From Janibacter endophyticus (GTDB lineage: Bacteria > Actinomycetota > Actinomycetes > Actinomycetales > Dermatophilaceae): DNA of 64,000 nt. Under the pieces are notes generated by a model. It had not been told where the DNA came from. It was given only the letters and a program-made list of their open reading frames with translations, and did no database searches. This document shows positions 26,327 through 35,090 of the stretch, piece after piece. The position numbers and the translations under genes were made by a program. The stretch spans positions 1,178,001 to 1,242,000 of the forward strand of contig NZ_JAFEJG010000004.1 of the NCBI RefSeq assembly GCF_016888335.1. The letters are read 5' to 3'. Positions within the stretch are counted from its first letter, which is position 1; the number at the start of each line of letters is the position of its first letter.

Positions 26327-27688
26327 ATGACCGAGCCCAGCGACCGTCCCGAGCGCCCGCACGAGGGCGACCCGACGCAGGCGCTGCCGTCCGTCGACCA
26401 CACCCAGCCCGACCGCCCCCAGCAGGCGCCGGACCACCACCAGTCGCCGTGGGCGCCCCCGCGCGACGAGGCCCAGCACCACCAGCCCGCGGGCTGGTAC
26501 CCGCAGACCCAGCCGACCCAGCAGCCCTGGGCCGGGCCGACCCCCGCGCAGAGACCCCCTTCGCCCTCCGTGCAGCCGACCACGCCTGCTCGCAAACCAC
26601 GACGCACCGTCTCGCTGCTCGGCGCGGCCACGGCCGTCGCCGCGACCGCGCTGCTCGCCGGGGTCACCGGTGGCGCCGTCGGCGGGCTCGCCGCTGAGCG
26701 GGAGTCTGGCTCCGGCGTCGTCACCCTCGACGGCCCGCCCATCGACCGCCCCGCCGGCTCGGTCGCCGACATCGCCGGCAAGGCGGTCCCGAGCGTGCTG
26801 ACGATCCGGGTCGGCTCGTCCGGCCGCGGAGGCACCGGGTCGGGCTGGGTCTACGACGGCAAGGGCCACATCGTCACGAACAACCACGTCGTCGCGGCCG
26901 CGGGCAACAGCGGTCAGATCGCGGTCGAGCTCGCCGACGGCACCCGCCGGGAGGCCGAGCTCGTCGGGCGCGACGTCAGCTACGACCTCGCGGTGCTCAA
27001 GGTCGACCCGGCCGGCCTCACCCCGCTGCCCATCGGTGACAGCGGCGATGTCGTCGTCGGCGACCACGTCGTCGCCGTCGGCTCGCCGCTCGGTCTCGAC
27101 AGCACCGTCACCTCGGGCATCGTCAGCGCGCTCGAGCGACCGGTCTCGGCGGGGGAGCAGGGCGACCAGTCCTACATCAGCGCGATCCAGACCGACGCGG
27201 CGATCAACCCGGGCAACTCGGGCGGCCCGCTGCTCAACGCGCGCGGAGAGGTCGTCGGGGTCAACTCGGCGATCGCCCAGATCCCCGGCGGCCTGCGCGA
27301 CAGCGCCAGCGGCTCCATCGGCGTCGGCTTCGCCATCCCGAGCACCCAGGTCCGCCGCACCGCCGACCAGCTCATCGAGACCGGGCGCGCCGTCCACCCG
27401 ATCATCGGAGTCCACCTCGACACCCGCTTCGACGGCGAAGGGGCCCGCGTCCTGCCCGACACGATCCAGGGCACGAACCCGGTGGTCCCGGGCGGCCCGG
27501 CCGACAAGGCCGGCGTCGAGGCCGGCGACGTCATCACCGAGATCGACGGGCGGCGGATCTCCGACAGCGACCAGCTCGTCGTCCGCATCCGCGCCAAGGA
27601 AGTGGGAGATACGGTACGTCTGACGGTCGAGCGCGACGGTGCCGAGCGTCAGCTGACGATGACGCTCGAAGCCGCCAAGGAGGACTGA
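26327..27688 (+). CDS. htrA: HtrA/DegP-type membrane serine protease with PDZ domain
   Basis: 453 residues. A Pro/Gln-rich cytoplasmic head of about 85 residues, one membrane segment (LLGAATAVAATALLAGVTGG) and a trypsin-like domain with His in TNNHVVAA, Asp in SYDLAVLKV and Ser in NPGNSGGPLL; then a PDZ domain (GGPADKAGVEAGDVITEIDG). Degrades or refolds damaged exported proteins. CACAAT lies 6 nt before ATG 26327. Its position between sigE and tatB matches Rv1223, so envelope-stress control is likely. Confidence 0.93.
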   Translation: MTEPSDRPERPHEGDPTQALPSVDHTQPDRPQQAPDHHQSPWAPPRDEAQHHQPAGWYPQTQPTQQPWAGPTPAQRPPSPSVQPTTPARKPRRTVSLLGAATAVAATALLAGVTGGAVGGLAAERESGSGVVTLDGPPIDRPAGSVADIAGKAVPSVLTIRVGSSGRGGTGSGWVYDGKGHIVTNNHVVAAAGNSGQIAVELADGTRREAELVGRDVSYDLAVLKVDPAGLTPLPIGDSGDVVVGDHVVAVGSPLGLDSTVTSGIVSALERPVSAGEQGDQSYISAIQTDAAINPGNSGGPLLNARGEVVGVNSAIAQIPGGLRDSASGSIGVGFAIPSTQVRRTADQLIETGRAVHPIIGVHLDTRFDGEGARVLPDTIQGTNPVVPGGPADKAGVEAGDVITEIDGRRISDSDQLVVRIRAKEVGDTVRLTVERDGAERQLTMTLEAAKED

Positions 27689-28092
27689 TGCTGCCCAACG
27701 GGTGGGAGTTCATCATCCTCATCATCCTGGCCGTGCTCCTCCTCGGCCCGGACCGGATGCCCGAGTACGCAGCCAAGCTCGCCCGCTTCGTCGTCCACGC
27801 CCGGCGCATGGCCAACGACGCCAAGGGTCAGCTCAAGGAGCAGATGGGCCCGGAGTTCGAGGACGTCAACTGGCGCCAGTACGACCCGCGGCAGTACGAC
27901 CCGCGGCGGATCGTCAAGCAGGCCCTCCTCGAGCCGCTCGACGACACGGTGCGCGACGTCCGGGAGATCGGGGCGTCGACCCGCGCCGACATGGACGACC
28001 TGGCCCACGGGCGCACCGGCCCCGCGCTCGTGGACGACGACGTCGCCGAGCTCACCGGGGAGCCGGCGCCCTACGACGTCGAGGCGACCTGA
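27688..28092 (+). CDS. tatB: Sec-independent protein translocase subunit TatB
   Basis: 134 residues. N-terminal membrane helix (WEFIILIILAVLLLGPDRMP) with the GP hinge, then an amphipathic helix (YAAKLARFVVHARRMANDAK) and an acidic tail, as in TatB. It forms the TatBC receptor for folded proteins with twin-arginine signals; the L,D-transpeptidase at 33869 has such a signal. The ATG overlaps the htrA stop by one base (TGATG). Confidence 0.9.
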   Translation: MLPNGWEFIILIILAVLLLGPDRMPEYAAKLARFVVHARRMANDAKGQLKEQMGPEFEDVNWRQYDPRQYDPRRIVKQALLEPLDDTVRDVREIGASTRADMDDLAHGRTGPALVDDDVAELTGEPAPYDVEAT

Positions 28093-28141
28093 CCTCGAGG
28101 CTCGTCGCAGAGCCCCGTGCACCTCAAGGAGCAGGTCGCGC

Positions 28142-29287
28142 CTAGCGGTTGCTCGGGCTGAGCCCCAGCGAGCGGCCGGCGAGGCCGCGCGAGCGGCTGG
28201 CCAACCCCTTCGCGATGCCCCGGAGGGCCACCGCGGCCGGGCTGTCCGGCCGGCCGAGGACCACGGGGGTGCCCTCGTCGGCGCCCTCGCGCAGGGTGAC
28301 GTCGAGCGGGATCTGGCCGAGCAGCGGCACGGGGGCGCCGATCGTGCGGGTCAGGCTGTCCGCGACCGACTGACCGCCACCCGAGCCGAAGATCTCCTGG
28401 CGCGTGCCGTCGGGCAGCTCGAGCCAGGACATGTTCTCGATGACGCCGACGATGCGCTGGTGCGTCTGCGCGGCGATCGACCCGGCCCGCTCGGCGACCT
28501 CGGCGGCCGCCTGCTGCGGGGTGGTCACGACGAGGATCTCGCTCGTCGGGATGAGCTGGGCGATCGAGATCGCGATGTCGCCCGTGCCCGGCGGCAGGTC
28601 GAGCAGGAGGATGTCGAGGTCGCCCCAGAAGACGTCGGCGAGGAACTGCTGCAGCGCCCGGTGGAGCATGGGGCCGCGCCACACGACGGGCTGGTTGCCG
28701 GGGACGAACATGCCGATCGAGATGACCTTCACCTCGTGCGCGACGGGCGGCAGGATCATGTCGTCGACCTGCGTCGGCTGGTGGGTCACGCCGAGCATGC
28801 GGGGGATGGAGAAGCCGTAGATGTCGGCGTCGACGACCCCGACCTTGAGCCCCTGCTCGGAGAGCGCGGCGGCGAGGTTGGCGGTCACCGATGACTTGCC
28901 GACGCCGCCCTTGCCGGAGGCGATGGCGTAGACGCGGGTCAGCGACCCGGGCTTGGCGAAGGGGACCTCGCGCTCGGCCTGCCCGCCACGGAGCATCGTC
29001 TTGAGGTCGGCGCGCTGCTCGTCGGACATCACGCCGAGGGTCACGCGGGCCTCGGTGACGCCCTCGATGCCGCGCAGCGCCTTCTCCGTGTCGGTCGTCA
29101 GGGTGTCCTTCATCGGGCACCCCGAGACGGTGAGCAGGATCGTCGCGTGGGCGCGGCCCGCCTCGTCGACCTCGGCGGACTCGACCATGCCGAGCTCGGT
29201 GATGGGCTTGCGGATCTCGGGGTCGATGACGGTGCTCAACGCCTCGCGGAGCATCTCGTCGGTGATCGTGGGGTGGGTCGAAGCCAT
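28142..29287 (-). CDS. mrp: Mrp/NBP35 family iron-sulfur carrier ATPase
   Basis: 381 residues. An N-terminal MIP18-like (DUF59) domain (LSTVIDPEIRKPITELGMV, TVSGCPMKDTL) is followed by a P-loop ATPase with the deviant Walker A SGKGGVGKSS near 123-132 and the Mrp signature region LLLDLPPGTGDIAISIAQ. Proposed to carry Fe-S clusters to apoproteins. The CxxC motif of many Mrp proteins is absent (ENMSWLELPDGTRQEIFGSG), as usual for actinobacterial members. TACGAT lies 6 nt before ATG 29287, a leaderless arrangement. Confidence 0.9.
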   Translation of the reverse strand: MASTHPTITDEMLREALSTVIDPEIRKPITELGMVESAEVDEAGRAHATILLTVSGCPMKDTLTTDTEKALRGIEGVTEARVTLGVMSDEQRADLKTMLRGGQAEREVPFAKPGSLTRVYAIASGKGGVGKSSVTANLAAALSEQGLKVGVVDADIYGFSIPRMLGVTHQPTQVDDMILPPVAHEVKVISIGMFVPGNQPVVWRGPMLHRALQQFLADVFWGDLDILLLDLPPGTGDIAISIAQLIPTSEILVVTTPQQAAAEVAERAGSIAAQTHQRIVGVIENMSWLELPDGTRQEIFGSGGGQSVADSLTRTIGAPVPLLGQIPLDVTLREGADEGTPVVLGRPDSPAAVALRGIAKGLASRSRGLAGRSLGLSPSNR

Positions 29288-29347
29288 TGGGCCATCGTAG
29301 GTCGCCCGGCTGGGTACCCCGTCATCGGGCGGGGCGCAGGGGTGAGC

Positions 29348-29887
29348 TCACCCCTTCGGGTCGTCGAGGGTCTCCTGCTGCTCGCGGAGGCGGACCTCGA
29401 GGCCCTTCTCCTCCATCTCCTCGAGCAGCGAGCGCAGCTCGCTGCGGACGAAGTCGCGCGTCGCGGCGTCACGCAGCGCGATCCGCAGGGCCGCGACCTC
29501 GCGGGTCAGGTACTCGGTGTCGGCGAGGGCCCGCTCGGCCTGCACCCGGTCCTGCTCGAGCGCCACCCGGTCACGGTCGTCCTGGCGGTTCTGCGCGAGG
29601 AGGATCAGGGGCGCCGCGTAGGACGCCTGGAGCGAGAGGATGAGCGTGAGCAGGGTGTAGTTCAGAGCGCGCGGGTCGAACTGCGCGCCCTCGGGGACGA
29701 AGGTGTTCCACGCGAGCCACACGGCGACGAAGATCGTCATCCAGATGAGGAAGCGCGGCGTGCCCATGAAGCGCGCGAACTTCTCCGACAGCACGCCGAA
29801 GGCCTCGCTCGACATGCTCGACGGTCGCCGGATGAGTCGGCGGCGCAGCTCCCGCGGCTGGTCGACGCGCGGGGTCCGGTCACTCAT
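29348..29887 (-). CDS. DUF1003 family membrane protein
   Basis: 179 residues. Two membrane helices (FLIWMTIFVAVWLAWNTFV and LTLILSLQASYAAPLILLAQN) with the family motif LILSLQASYAAPLILLAQNRQ, then a charged coiled-coil-like tail. Cytoplasmic ends are inferred. Overlaps the upstream MgtE_N/CBS gene by 8 bases (29880-29887), so both are expressed together; the pair is conserved next to mrp in actinobacteria. Function unknown; a magnesium link is suggested only by the neighbour. Confidence 0.85.
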   Translation of the reverse strand: MSDRTPRVDQPRELRRRLIRRPSSMSSEAFGVLSEKFARFMGTPRFLIWMTIFVAVWLAWNTFVPEGAQFDPRALNYTLLTLILSLQASYAAPLILLAQNRQDDRDRVALEQDRVQAERALADTEYLTREVAALRIALRDAATRDFVRSELRSLLEEMEEKGLEVRLREQQETLDDPKG

Positions 29888-31148
29888 CGGTCACCTCGTA
29901 GCGGTCGTCACGCCAGTCCTCCGGGAGGATGTGGTCGAGGACGTCGTCGACGGTGATCGCGCCGAGCAGGCGCTGCTGCTCGTCGACGACAGGCACCGAG
30001 ATGAGGTTGTACGTCGCGAGCGTGCGGGTCACCTGGCCGAGCGGGGCGTCGACCCGCAACGGCTCGACACCGGTGTCGAGGAAGGACCCGACGGAGGCGT
30101 GCGGGGGCTCGCGGAGCAGCCGCTGGATGTGGATCATCCCGAGGTACTTGCCGGTCGGGGTCTCGTGCGGAGGGCGGCAGATGTAGACGGTCGAGGCGAG
30201 TGCGGCGCCGACCTCCTCGCGGCGCACGACGGCCAGCGCCTCGGCGACGGAGCTCTCCGGGCCGAGGATGACCGGCTCGGTCGTCATGAGACCGCCCGCG
30301 GTGTTCTCGTCGTAGGAGAGCAGGCGGCGCAGCGGCTCGGCGTCGTCGGGCTGCATGAGCTGGAGCAGGGTCTCGGCACGCTCGGGCGTGAGCGCCGAGA
30401 GCAGGTCGGCGGCGTCGTCGGGGTCCATCGCCTCGAGGACGTCGGCGGCGCGCGACTGCTTGAGGGTCTCGATGATCTCGGACTGGTCGTCCTCGTCGAG
30501 CTCCTGGAGCATGTCCGCGAGCCGCTCGTCGTCGAGGGCCGCGATCACCTCGGCGCGCCGCTTGGGAGCCAGGTCGGTGACGACCTCGGCGAGGTCGGCG
30601 GGCTTGGCGTCCTCGAACTGCTCGAGGAAGCGCACCGCGGACTGGTCGGCGTCGGTGCTGTGCAGACCCGCGACGTCCTCGAAGGGGACGGTGAAGGTCT
30701 CCCCGCGGCGTCGGGTGAGCAGGCCACGGGTGGCCTTGCGGCCGCTGCGGACGAAGACCCGGGTGACCATCCAGTCGCGGTTGGTGGCCTGCTCGACGCC
30801 GATGTCCTCGACGGTCGCCTCGACGGGGCCGTCGTCGCCCTTGACCGTCACCTGGCGCTCGAGCAGCTCGGCGAGGACGAGGGTCTCGTTGGCGCGCTGC
30901 TCGAAGCGGCGCATGTTGACCAGGCCGGTCGTGATGACCTGGCCGCCCTCGACGGAGGTCACGCGGGTCATCGGGACGAAGACGCGCCGCGGGCCGGGCA
31001 CCTCGACGACGAGCCCGATGACGCGGGGGCGCCGACCGGTGCTGAAGGTGACGACGACGTCGCGGACCCGGCCGACCTGGTCGCCGAGGGGGTCGAAGAC
31101 GTTGAGGCTCGCCAGCCGGGCGACGTAGAAACGGGACGGAGCACTCAC
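29880..31148 (-). CDS. PRC-barrel / MgtE_N / CBS-pair protein without the channel domain
   Basis: 422 residues. N-terminal PRC-barrel-like domain (FYVARLASLNVFDPLGDQVG), an MgtE_N helical superhelix (about 225-325; EVIAALDDERLADMLQELDE, DVLEAMDPDDAADLLSALT) and two CBS motifs (TAGGLMTTEPVILG, GVEPLRVDAPLGQV). This is the cytoplasmic sensor half of the MgtE magnesium channel, but no membrane domain follows, so it probably senses Mg or nucleotides for a partner. GTG 31148 has TAGTGT 7 nt upstream. The adjacent DUF1003 membrane protein is a candidate partner (inference). Confidence 0.82.
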   Translation of the reverse strand: MSAPSRFYVARLASLNVFDPLGDQVGRVRDVVVTFSTGRRPRVIGLVVEVPGPRRVFVPMTRVTSVEGGQVITTGLVNMRRFEQRANETLVLAELLERQVTVKGDDGPVEATVEDIGVEQATNRDWMVTRVFVRSGRKATRGLLTRRRGETFTVPFEDVAGLHSTDADQSAVRFLEQFEDAKPADLAEVVTDLAPKRRAEVIAALDDERLADMLQELDEDDQSEIIETLKQSRAADVLEAMDPDDAADLLSALTPERAETLLQLMQPDDAEPLRRLLSYDENTAGGLMTTEPVILGPESSVAEALAVVRREEVGAALASTVYICRPPHETPTGKYLGMIHIQRLLREPPHASVGSFLDTGVEPLRVDAPLGQVTRTLATYNLISVPVVDEQQRLLGAITVDDVLDHILPEDWRDDRYEVTDE

Positions 31149-31176
31149 CCGTCCAACACTAGTGCCGCCTGCGGGC

Positions 31177-31689
31177 TCAGCGGCGACGCCTGCCCCGCCC
31201 GCCGAGGTGCCAGGGCCGGCGGACCGTGGTCGCCCCGGGGGAGGGGCGGACCGGTCCGGCGACGAGGTCGGTGGGAGCGTCCGCGGCCGGCGACTCCAGC
31301 GGCTGGCCGAAGGGGGTGAGCAGCCAGATCGTCGCGTCGTCACGCCACCGGGCGGCCGTGCCCGCAGCCGCGTTGAGGCGCTCGGAGAGGGCCAGGTCGG
31401 CGGCGGCGCCCCAGCGCTCGTCGTCGGTCGGGATCGCCTCGGTGCGGGCCTGGAGGACGAGCAGGCGACGGCCGTCTCCCTTCGAGCGGAGGACGAGGTG
31501 GACGGTCTCGGGGAGGGTGCCGAGGTCCGGCTCGCCGCCCCCGCTCACGACGACGACGGTGCCGGTCGGCAGCGCGTGGTCCTCTCCCGGGACGGCGAAC
31601 CAGCACAGCCGGTCACGGTCGGGCGTGCGGACCCAGAGCAGGTCGGACTTCGCGAGCGCCTCGCTCATCACCGCGCTGATGTTGACCAC
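31177..31689 (-). CDS. Conserved actinobacterial protein of unknown function
   Basis: 170 residues, no signal peptide or membrane segment. The first 140 residues look like a compact alpha/beta domain (LLWVRTPDRDRLCWFAVPG, TGTVVVVSGGGEPDLGTLP, HLVLRSKGDGRRLLVLQAR), and the tail is basic. I do not recognise the family. GTG 31689 is chosen because TAGGGT (31701-31696 on the minus strand) lies 6 nt upstream; ATG 31671 is the alternative. Close to the MgtE_N gene start but with its own promoter. Confidence 0.6.
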   Translation of the reverse strand: MVNISAVMSEALAKSDLLWVRTPDRDRLCWFAVPGEDHALPTGTVVVVSGGGEPDLGTLPETVHLVLRSKGDGRRLLVLQARTEAIPTDDERWGAAADLALSERLNAAAGTAARWRDDATIWLLTPFGQPLESPAADAPTDLVAGPVRPSPGATTVRRPWHLGGRGRRRR

Positions 31690-31801
31690 GTCCTCACCCT
31701 AGGGCCGTCCGGGTGTCGTGCGTCATAACGCCCGCGGCGCCGCCGCTGATACGTTCGCCGCGACCCCAGCACGCCCCCTTCGCCCAAGGACGCCATCACC
31801 T

Positions 31802-32890
31802 ATGCGCAGCGCCAAGGACTTCTTCTCCCCCCTCGCCGTCGGAGCGCCGGCCCCGGTCCGTGAGGTCCCCGCCCGGCCCAGCCGGATGATCCACTTCTTC
31901 GACCCCAGCAACGAGAAGATGGCGGCGAAGATCCCGGACATGGTCGGCACGGCCGACGTCCTCCTCGGCAACCTCGAGGACGCCGTCAAGGCGGACAAGA
32001 AGGAGGCCGCGCGCGAGGGCCTGGTGACGATCGCCAAGGCGACCGACTTCGGCGAGCACACCCAGCTGTGGACCCGGGTCAACGCGCTCGACAGCCCGTG
32101 GGTCCTCGACGACCTCACGACCCTCGTCCCGGAGATCGGCGACAAGCTCGACGTCATCATGGTCCCCAAGGTCCAGGGTCCCGAGGACATCCACTACGTC
32201 GACCGGCTGCTCGCCCAGCTCGAGGCGAAGGCCGGCCTGACCCGCCCGATCCTCGTCCACGCGATCCTCGAGACCGCGCGCGGCGTCGCCAACGTCGAGG
32301 CGATCTGCGGGGCCAGCCCGCGGATGCAGGGGATCAGCCTCGGCCCGGCCGACCTCGCGGCGGACCGCCGGATGAAGACGACCCGCGTCGGCGGCGGCCA
32401 CCCCGGATACCTCGTGCGCCAGGACCCGGTGCGCGGCGCGGACGGCGTGCCGGACTACCAGGGGCAGCGGACCTCCTACCAGCAGGACCTGTGGCACTAC
32501 ACGATCGCGCGCATGGTCGACGCCTGCGCGATGCACGGGATCTTCCCGTACTACGGCCCCTTCGGCGACATCAAGGACACCGTCGCGTGCGAGGACCAGT
32601 TCCGCAACGCCTTCCTGCTCGGCTGCGTCGGCACGTGGAGCCTGCACCCCGTGCAGATCGACATCGCCAAGAAGGTCTTCAGCCCCTCGGCCGAGGACGT
32701 CGCGCACGCCCGCCGCGTCAAGGAGGCCATGGGCGACGGCACCGGCGCCGTGATGCTCGACGGCAAGATGGAGGACGACGCGAGCCTCAAGCAGTGCCTC
32801 GTGATCCTCGAGCTCGCCGAGCGGCTCTCCGCCAACGACCCGGAGCTCGCCGAGCTCTACGCCGAGACCTCCGAGACGCAGGAGGCCTGA
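31802..32890 (+). CDS. Malyl-CoA/beta-methylmalyl-CoA lyase-like CoA ester lyase
   Basis: 362 residues, HpcH/HpaI (CitE-like) TIM barrel. [20 protein letters not shown] at the front, the metal-binding [13 protein letters not shown] near 60 and [16 protein letters not shown], then the long insert [12 protein letters not shown] typical of Mcl1. It reversibly splits beta-methylmalyl-CoA to glyoxylate and propionyl-CoA and condenses acetyl-CoA with glyoxylate in the ethylmalonyl-CoA pathway. Followed after 3 nt by a second lyase; related pathway genes lie at 38101 and 47946. The exact step is inferred from family and context. Confidence 0.82.
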   Translation: MRSAKDFFSPLAVGAPAPVREVPARPSRMIHFFDPSNEKMAAKIPDMVGTADVLLGNLEDAVKADKKEAAREGLVTIAKATDFGEHTQLWTRVNALDSPWVLDDLTTLVPEIGDKLDVIMVPKVQGPEDIHYVDRLLAQLEAKAGLTRPILVHAILETARGVANVEAICGASPRMQGISLGPADLAADRRMKTTRVGGGHPGYLVRQDPVRGADGVPDYQGQRTSYQQDLWHYTIARMVDACAMHGIFPYYGPFGDIKDTVACEDQFRNAFLLGCVGTWSLHPVQIDIAKKVFSPSAEDVAHARRVKEAMGDGTGAVMLDGKMEDDASLKQCLVILELAERLSANDPELAELYAETSETQEA

Positions 32891-32893
32891 GCC

Positions 32894-33760
32894 ATGAGCG
32901 AGACCTACACCCCCCGCCGCTCCGTCCTCTACATGCCGAGCTCGAACGCTCGCGCGCTGGAGAAGGCCAAGACGCTGCCCGTCGACGCGCTCATCCTCGA
33001 CCTCGAGGACGCGGTCGGCCCGGACGACAAGCCTGCCGCCCGCGAGGCGGCGTGCGCCGCGGTCGCCTCCGGCGAGTACGGCGACCGGGAGCTGACGATC
33101 CGGATCAACGGCATCGGCACCCAGTGGCACGACGAGGACCTCGTGGCCGCCGCGAAGGCCGGCCCTGCCGGGATCGTCGTGCCCAAGGTCAGCACCGCCG
33201 AGGAGGTCCGCTCGCTCGTCGCGGCGATGGAGGCCGCCGGTGCCCCCGAGCACACGAAGCTCTGGGCGATGATCGAGACGCCGACCGCGATCTTCGAGGT
33301 CCGCGACATCGCCCGCGCCTCCGACCGGCTCGCCGTCTTCGTCATGGGCACCAACGACCTTGTCAAGGAGCTCCAGGCCGACCACGTCCCCGGGCGCGGT
33401 CCGCTGCAGACCGCGCTCTCGCTCTCGCTGCTCGCCGCCCGGGAGGCCGGGATCGCGATCCTCGACGGCGTCTACAACAACGTCAAGGACGCCGAGGGCT
33501 TCGCCGCCGAGTGCACCCAGGGCCGTGACATGGGCTTCGACGGCAAGACCCTCATCCACCCCGGCCAGGTCGAGGTCTGCAACGAGACCTTCGCGCCGAG
33601 CGCCGCGGCGGTCGAGGAGGCCGAGGGCATCCTCGAGGCGTGGGAGGCCGGCGCGGGCAAGGGCGTCGTCACCTACAACGGCAAGATGATCGAGAACCTC
33701 CACGTCGACATCGCCCGCCGGGTCCTCGACACGCACCGGGCGATCGTCGCCAGGTCGTGA
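32894..33760 (+). CDS. CoA ester lyase, (3S)-malyl-CoA thioesterase-like (Mcl2 type)
   Basis: 288 residues, second HpcH/HpaI member. RRSVLYMPSSNARALEKA, the metal-site LILDLEDAVGPDDKPAAR, MIETPTAIFEVRDIA and GKTLIHPGQVEVCNETF. Length and motifs fit the shorter CitE-like subgroup, which includes malyl-CoA thioesterases of the ethylmalonyl-CoA pathway. No citrate lyase alpha or gamma subunits are present, so a citrate lyase role is unlikely. In an operon with the larger lyase; ATG 32894 has a purine-rich CAGGAGG 13-19 nt upstream. Confidence 0.8.
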   Translation: MSETYTPRRSVLYMPSSNARALEKAKTLPVDALILDLEDAVGPDDKPAAREAACAAVASGEYGDRELTIRINGIGTQWHDEDLVAAAKAGPAGIVVPKVSTAEEVRSLVAAMEAAGAPEHTKLWAMIETPTAIFEVRDIARASDRLAVFVMGTNDLVKELQADHVPGRGPLQTALSLSLLAAREAGIAILDGVYNNVKDAEGFAAECTQGRDMGFDGKTLIHPGQVEVCNETFAPSAAAVEEAEGILEAWEAGAGKGVVTYNGKMIENLHVDIARRVLDTHRAIVARS

Positions 33761-33868
33761 CCGGAGCACCGCCGCCCACCTGGCAGAATTCTCCATAGTT
33801 CCTGACAACCGATCGGCGACGAGCGGCGTCCAGGAGATGGACAGGCGGGCCGCAGGGGGCTCGTCGCG

Positions 33869-34603
33869 ATGAAAGGGCAGCAAGCGATGAGCACCTACCA
33901 GCCCCGCCACGCGTTGGCAGACGCAGCGACGTCACCCCAGCGACGGCTCCTCGTGCGCGGTGGCCTGGCCACCGCCGTCACGGTGGGCGCAGGGGGCCTC
34001 GGCGCCCTGGCACCGACCGCCGCCTCGGCGGCCGTCCGGCCGACGCTCAAGGTCGGCAGCCGCGGCACACACGTCAAGAACCTCCAGGTCAAGCTGCGCC
34101 AGATGGGCTACTGGCACTCCGGCAGCGACGGTGTCTACGGCCAGAGCACCCAGCAGGCCGTCATGGCCGTGCAGAAGGTGTACGGCCTCAAGCGCGATGG
34201 CGTCTGCGGCGCGGGCACCTGGCGGGTCATCGACCGGCTCGCCCGGGCCAAGGCGCGCACGACGAGCGGCACGATCATCGAGGTCGACCTCAAGCGCCAG
34301 CTGCTGATCTTCGTCGTCAGCGGCAAGGTCCGCTGGGTCTTCAACACGAGCACCGGCACCTCCCGCACCCCCACGCCCCGGGGCCGGTGGCGCATCGAGC
34401 GCCAGATCAACGGCATGCGCTACGCGCCGCTCGGCAACCTCTGGCGTCCGAAGTACTGGTGGCGCGGTTACGCGATCCACGGCTCCACCTCTATCCCGGG
34501 GTACCCGGCGAGCCACGGGTGCGCCCGCGTGAGCAACGCCGGCATGAACTACATCTGGAGCGCCGGCCTGGCGCCCATCGGCCGCCGGATCTGGGTCTAC
34601 TGA
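33869..34603 (+). CDS. Tat-exported L,D-transpeptidase with peptidoglycan-binding domain
   Basis: 244 residues. An apparent twin-arginine signal (QRRLLVRGGLATAVTVGAGG ending near ASAA), a PG_binding_1 domain (LKVGSRGTHVKNLQVKLRQM, DGVYGQSTQQAVMAVQ) and a C-terminal YkuD domain with HGSTSIPG and the catalytic SHGCARVSN motif (Cys nucleophile). It would form 3-3 peptidoglycan cross-links outside the membrane. ATG 33869 (AGGGGG 10 nt upstream) and ATG 33887 (AAAGGG upstream) are both possible starts. CATAGT at 33794-33799 may be its -10. A deleted paralogue follows. Confidence 0.85.
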   Translation: MKGQQAMSTYQPRHALADAATSPQRRLLVRGGLATAVTVGAGGLGALAPTAASAAVRPTLKVGSRGTHVKNLQVKLRQMGYWHSGSDGVYGQSTQQAVMAVQKVYGLKRDGVCGAGTWRVIDRLARAKARTTSGTIIEVDLKRQLLIFVVSGKVRWVFNTSTGTSRTPTPRGRWRIERQINGMRYAPLGNLWRPKYWWRGYAIHGSTSIPGYPASHGCARVSNAGMNYIWSAGLAPIGRRIWVY

Positions 34604-34752
34604 CACCCAGGCTCTCCGAGCATCACAGGCAGGTCACAGACCGGCCGGCGGGACAACCGCCGGCCGGTCTCGTCCGTCGTCAGGGGTGGCGGCGCCGCAG
34701 GGGGTGTCGCCACCACGTTCGCCGAGAGGCGGCGACGCAGGGGAGCAGGGTC

Positions 34753-34953
34753 ATGGGACGCGAGGGCAGCGGGACCGGTCGGCCCGGGACGGCGAAGGGG
34801 GTCGCGCGCCTGGTGGCGGCGTCGGTCCTGGTGAGCATGCTGGCCGCCTGCCACCCCGCCTCGCACGGCTGCGCGCGGGTGAGCAACGCGGCGATGGACC
34901 TCATCTGGGCCGAGGGGCTCATGCCGCAGGGGTCGACGGTCGTCGTGCGCTGA
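34753..34953 (+). pseudogene. Mini L,D-transpeptidase remnant: lipoprotein signal joined to the active-site tail
   Basis: 66 residues. The first 40 form a lipoprotein signal (VARLVAASVLVSMLAACH), and straight after the lipobox Cys comes ASHGCARVSNAAMDLIWAEG, the catalytic tail of a YkuD domain, nearly the same as in the complete gene just upstream. The catalytic core and binding domain are missing, as if removed by an in-frame deletion. AGGGGAGCAGGG precedes the ATG, so it may still be translated. It could also be a deliberate small lipoprotein, but no known family has this form. Confidence 0.7.
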
Positions 34954-34961
34954 GCACTCCT

Positions 34962-35040
34962 CAGATCCAAATTTCCCCAGGCTTCTGTCAGACGCTCAGG
35001 AATGTTCGCGGGCGGATTGTCAGGAGCCTCGGCGGATCTG
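34962..35040. repeat. 79-bp element, left copy
   Basis: Begins CAGATCC and ends GGATCTG (inverted ends), with GAATGTTCGCGGGCGG in the middle. The reverse complement of 37871-37949 is the same length and matches along most of its bases. A CGAAGGGG octamer follows 13 nt after the right end. Confidence 0.88.
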
Positions 35041-35090
35041 GAGCCGGGCGGGGCGAAGGGGTGAGGCGCCTGGCCGTCGGCCGAAGGGTG

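Noticed and set aside
31802-33760. Citrate lyase beta subunits
   Set aside because: CitE-like fold is present, but no citD, citF or citC genes are nearby, and the context fits malyl-CoA type lyases.
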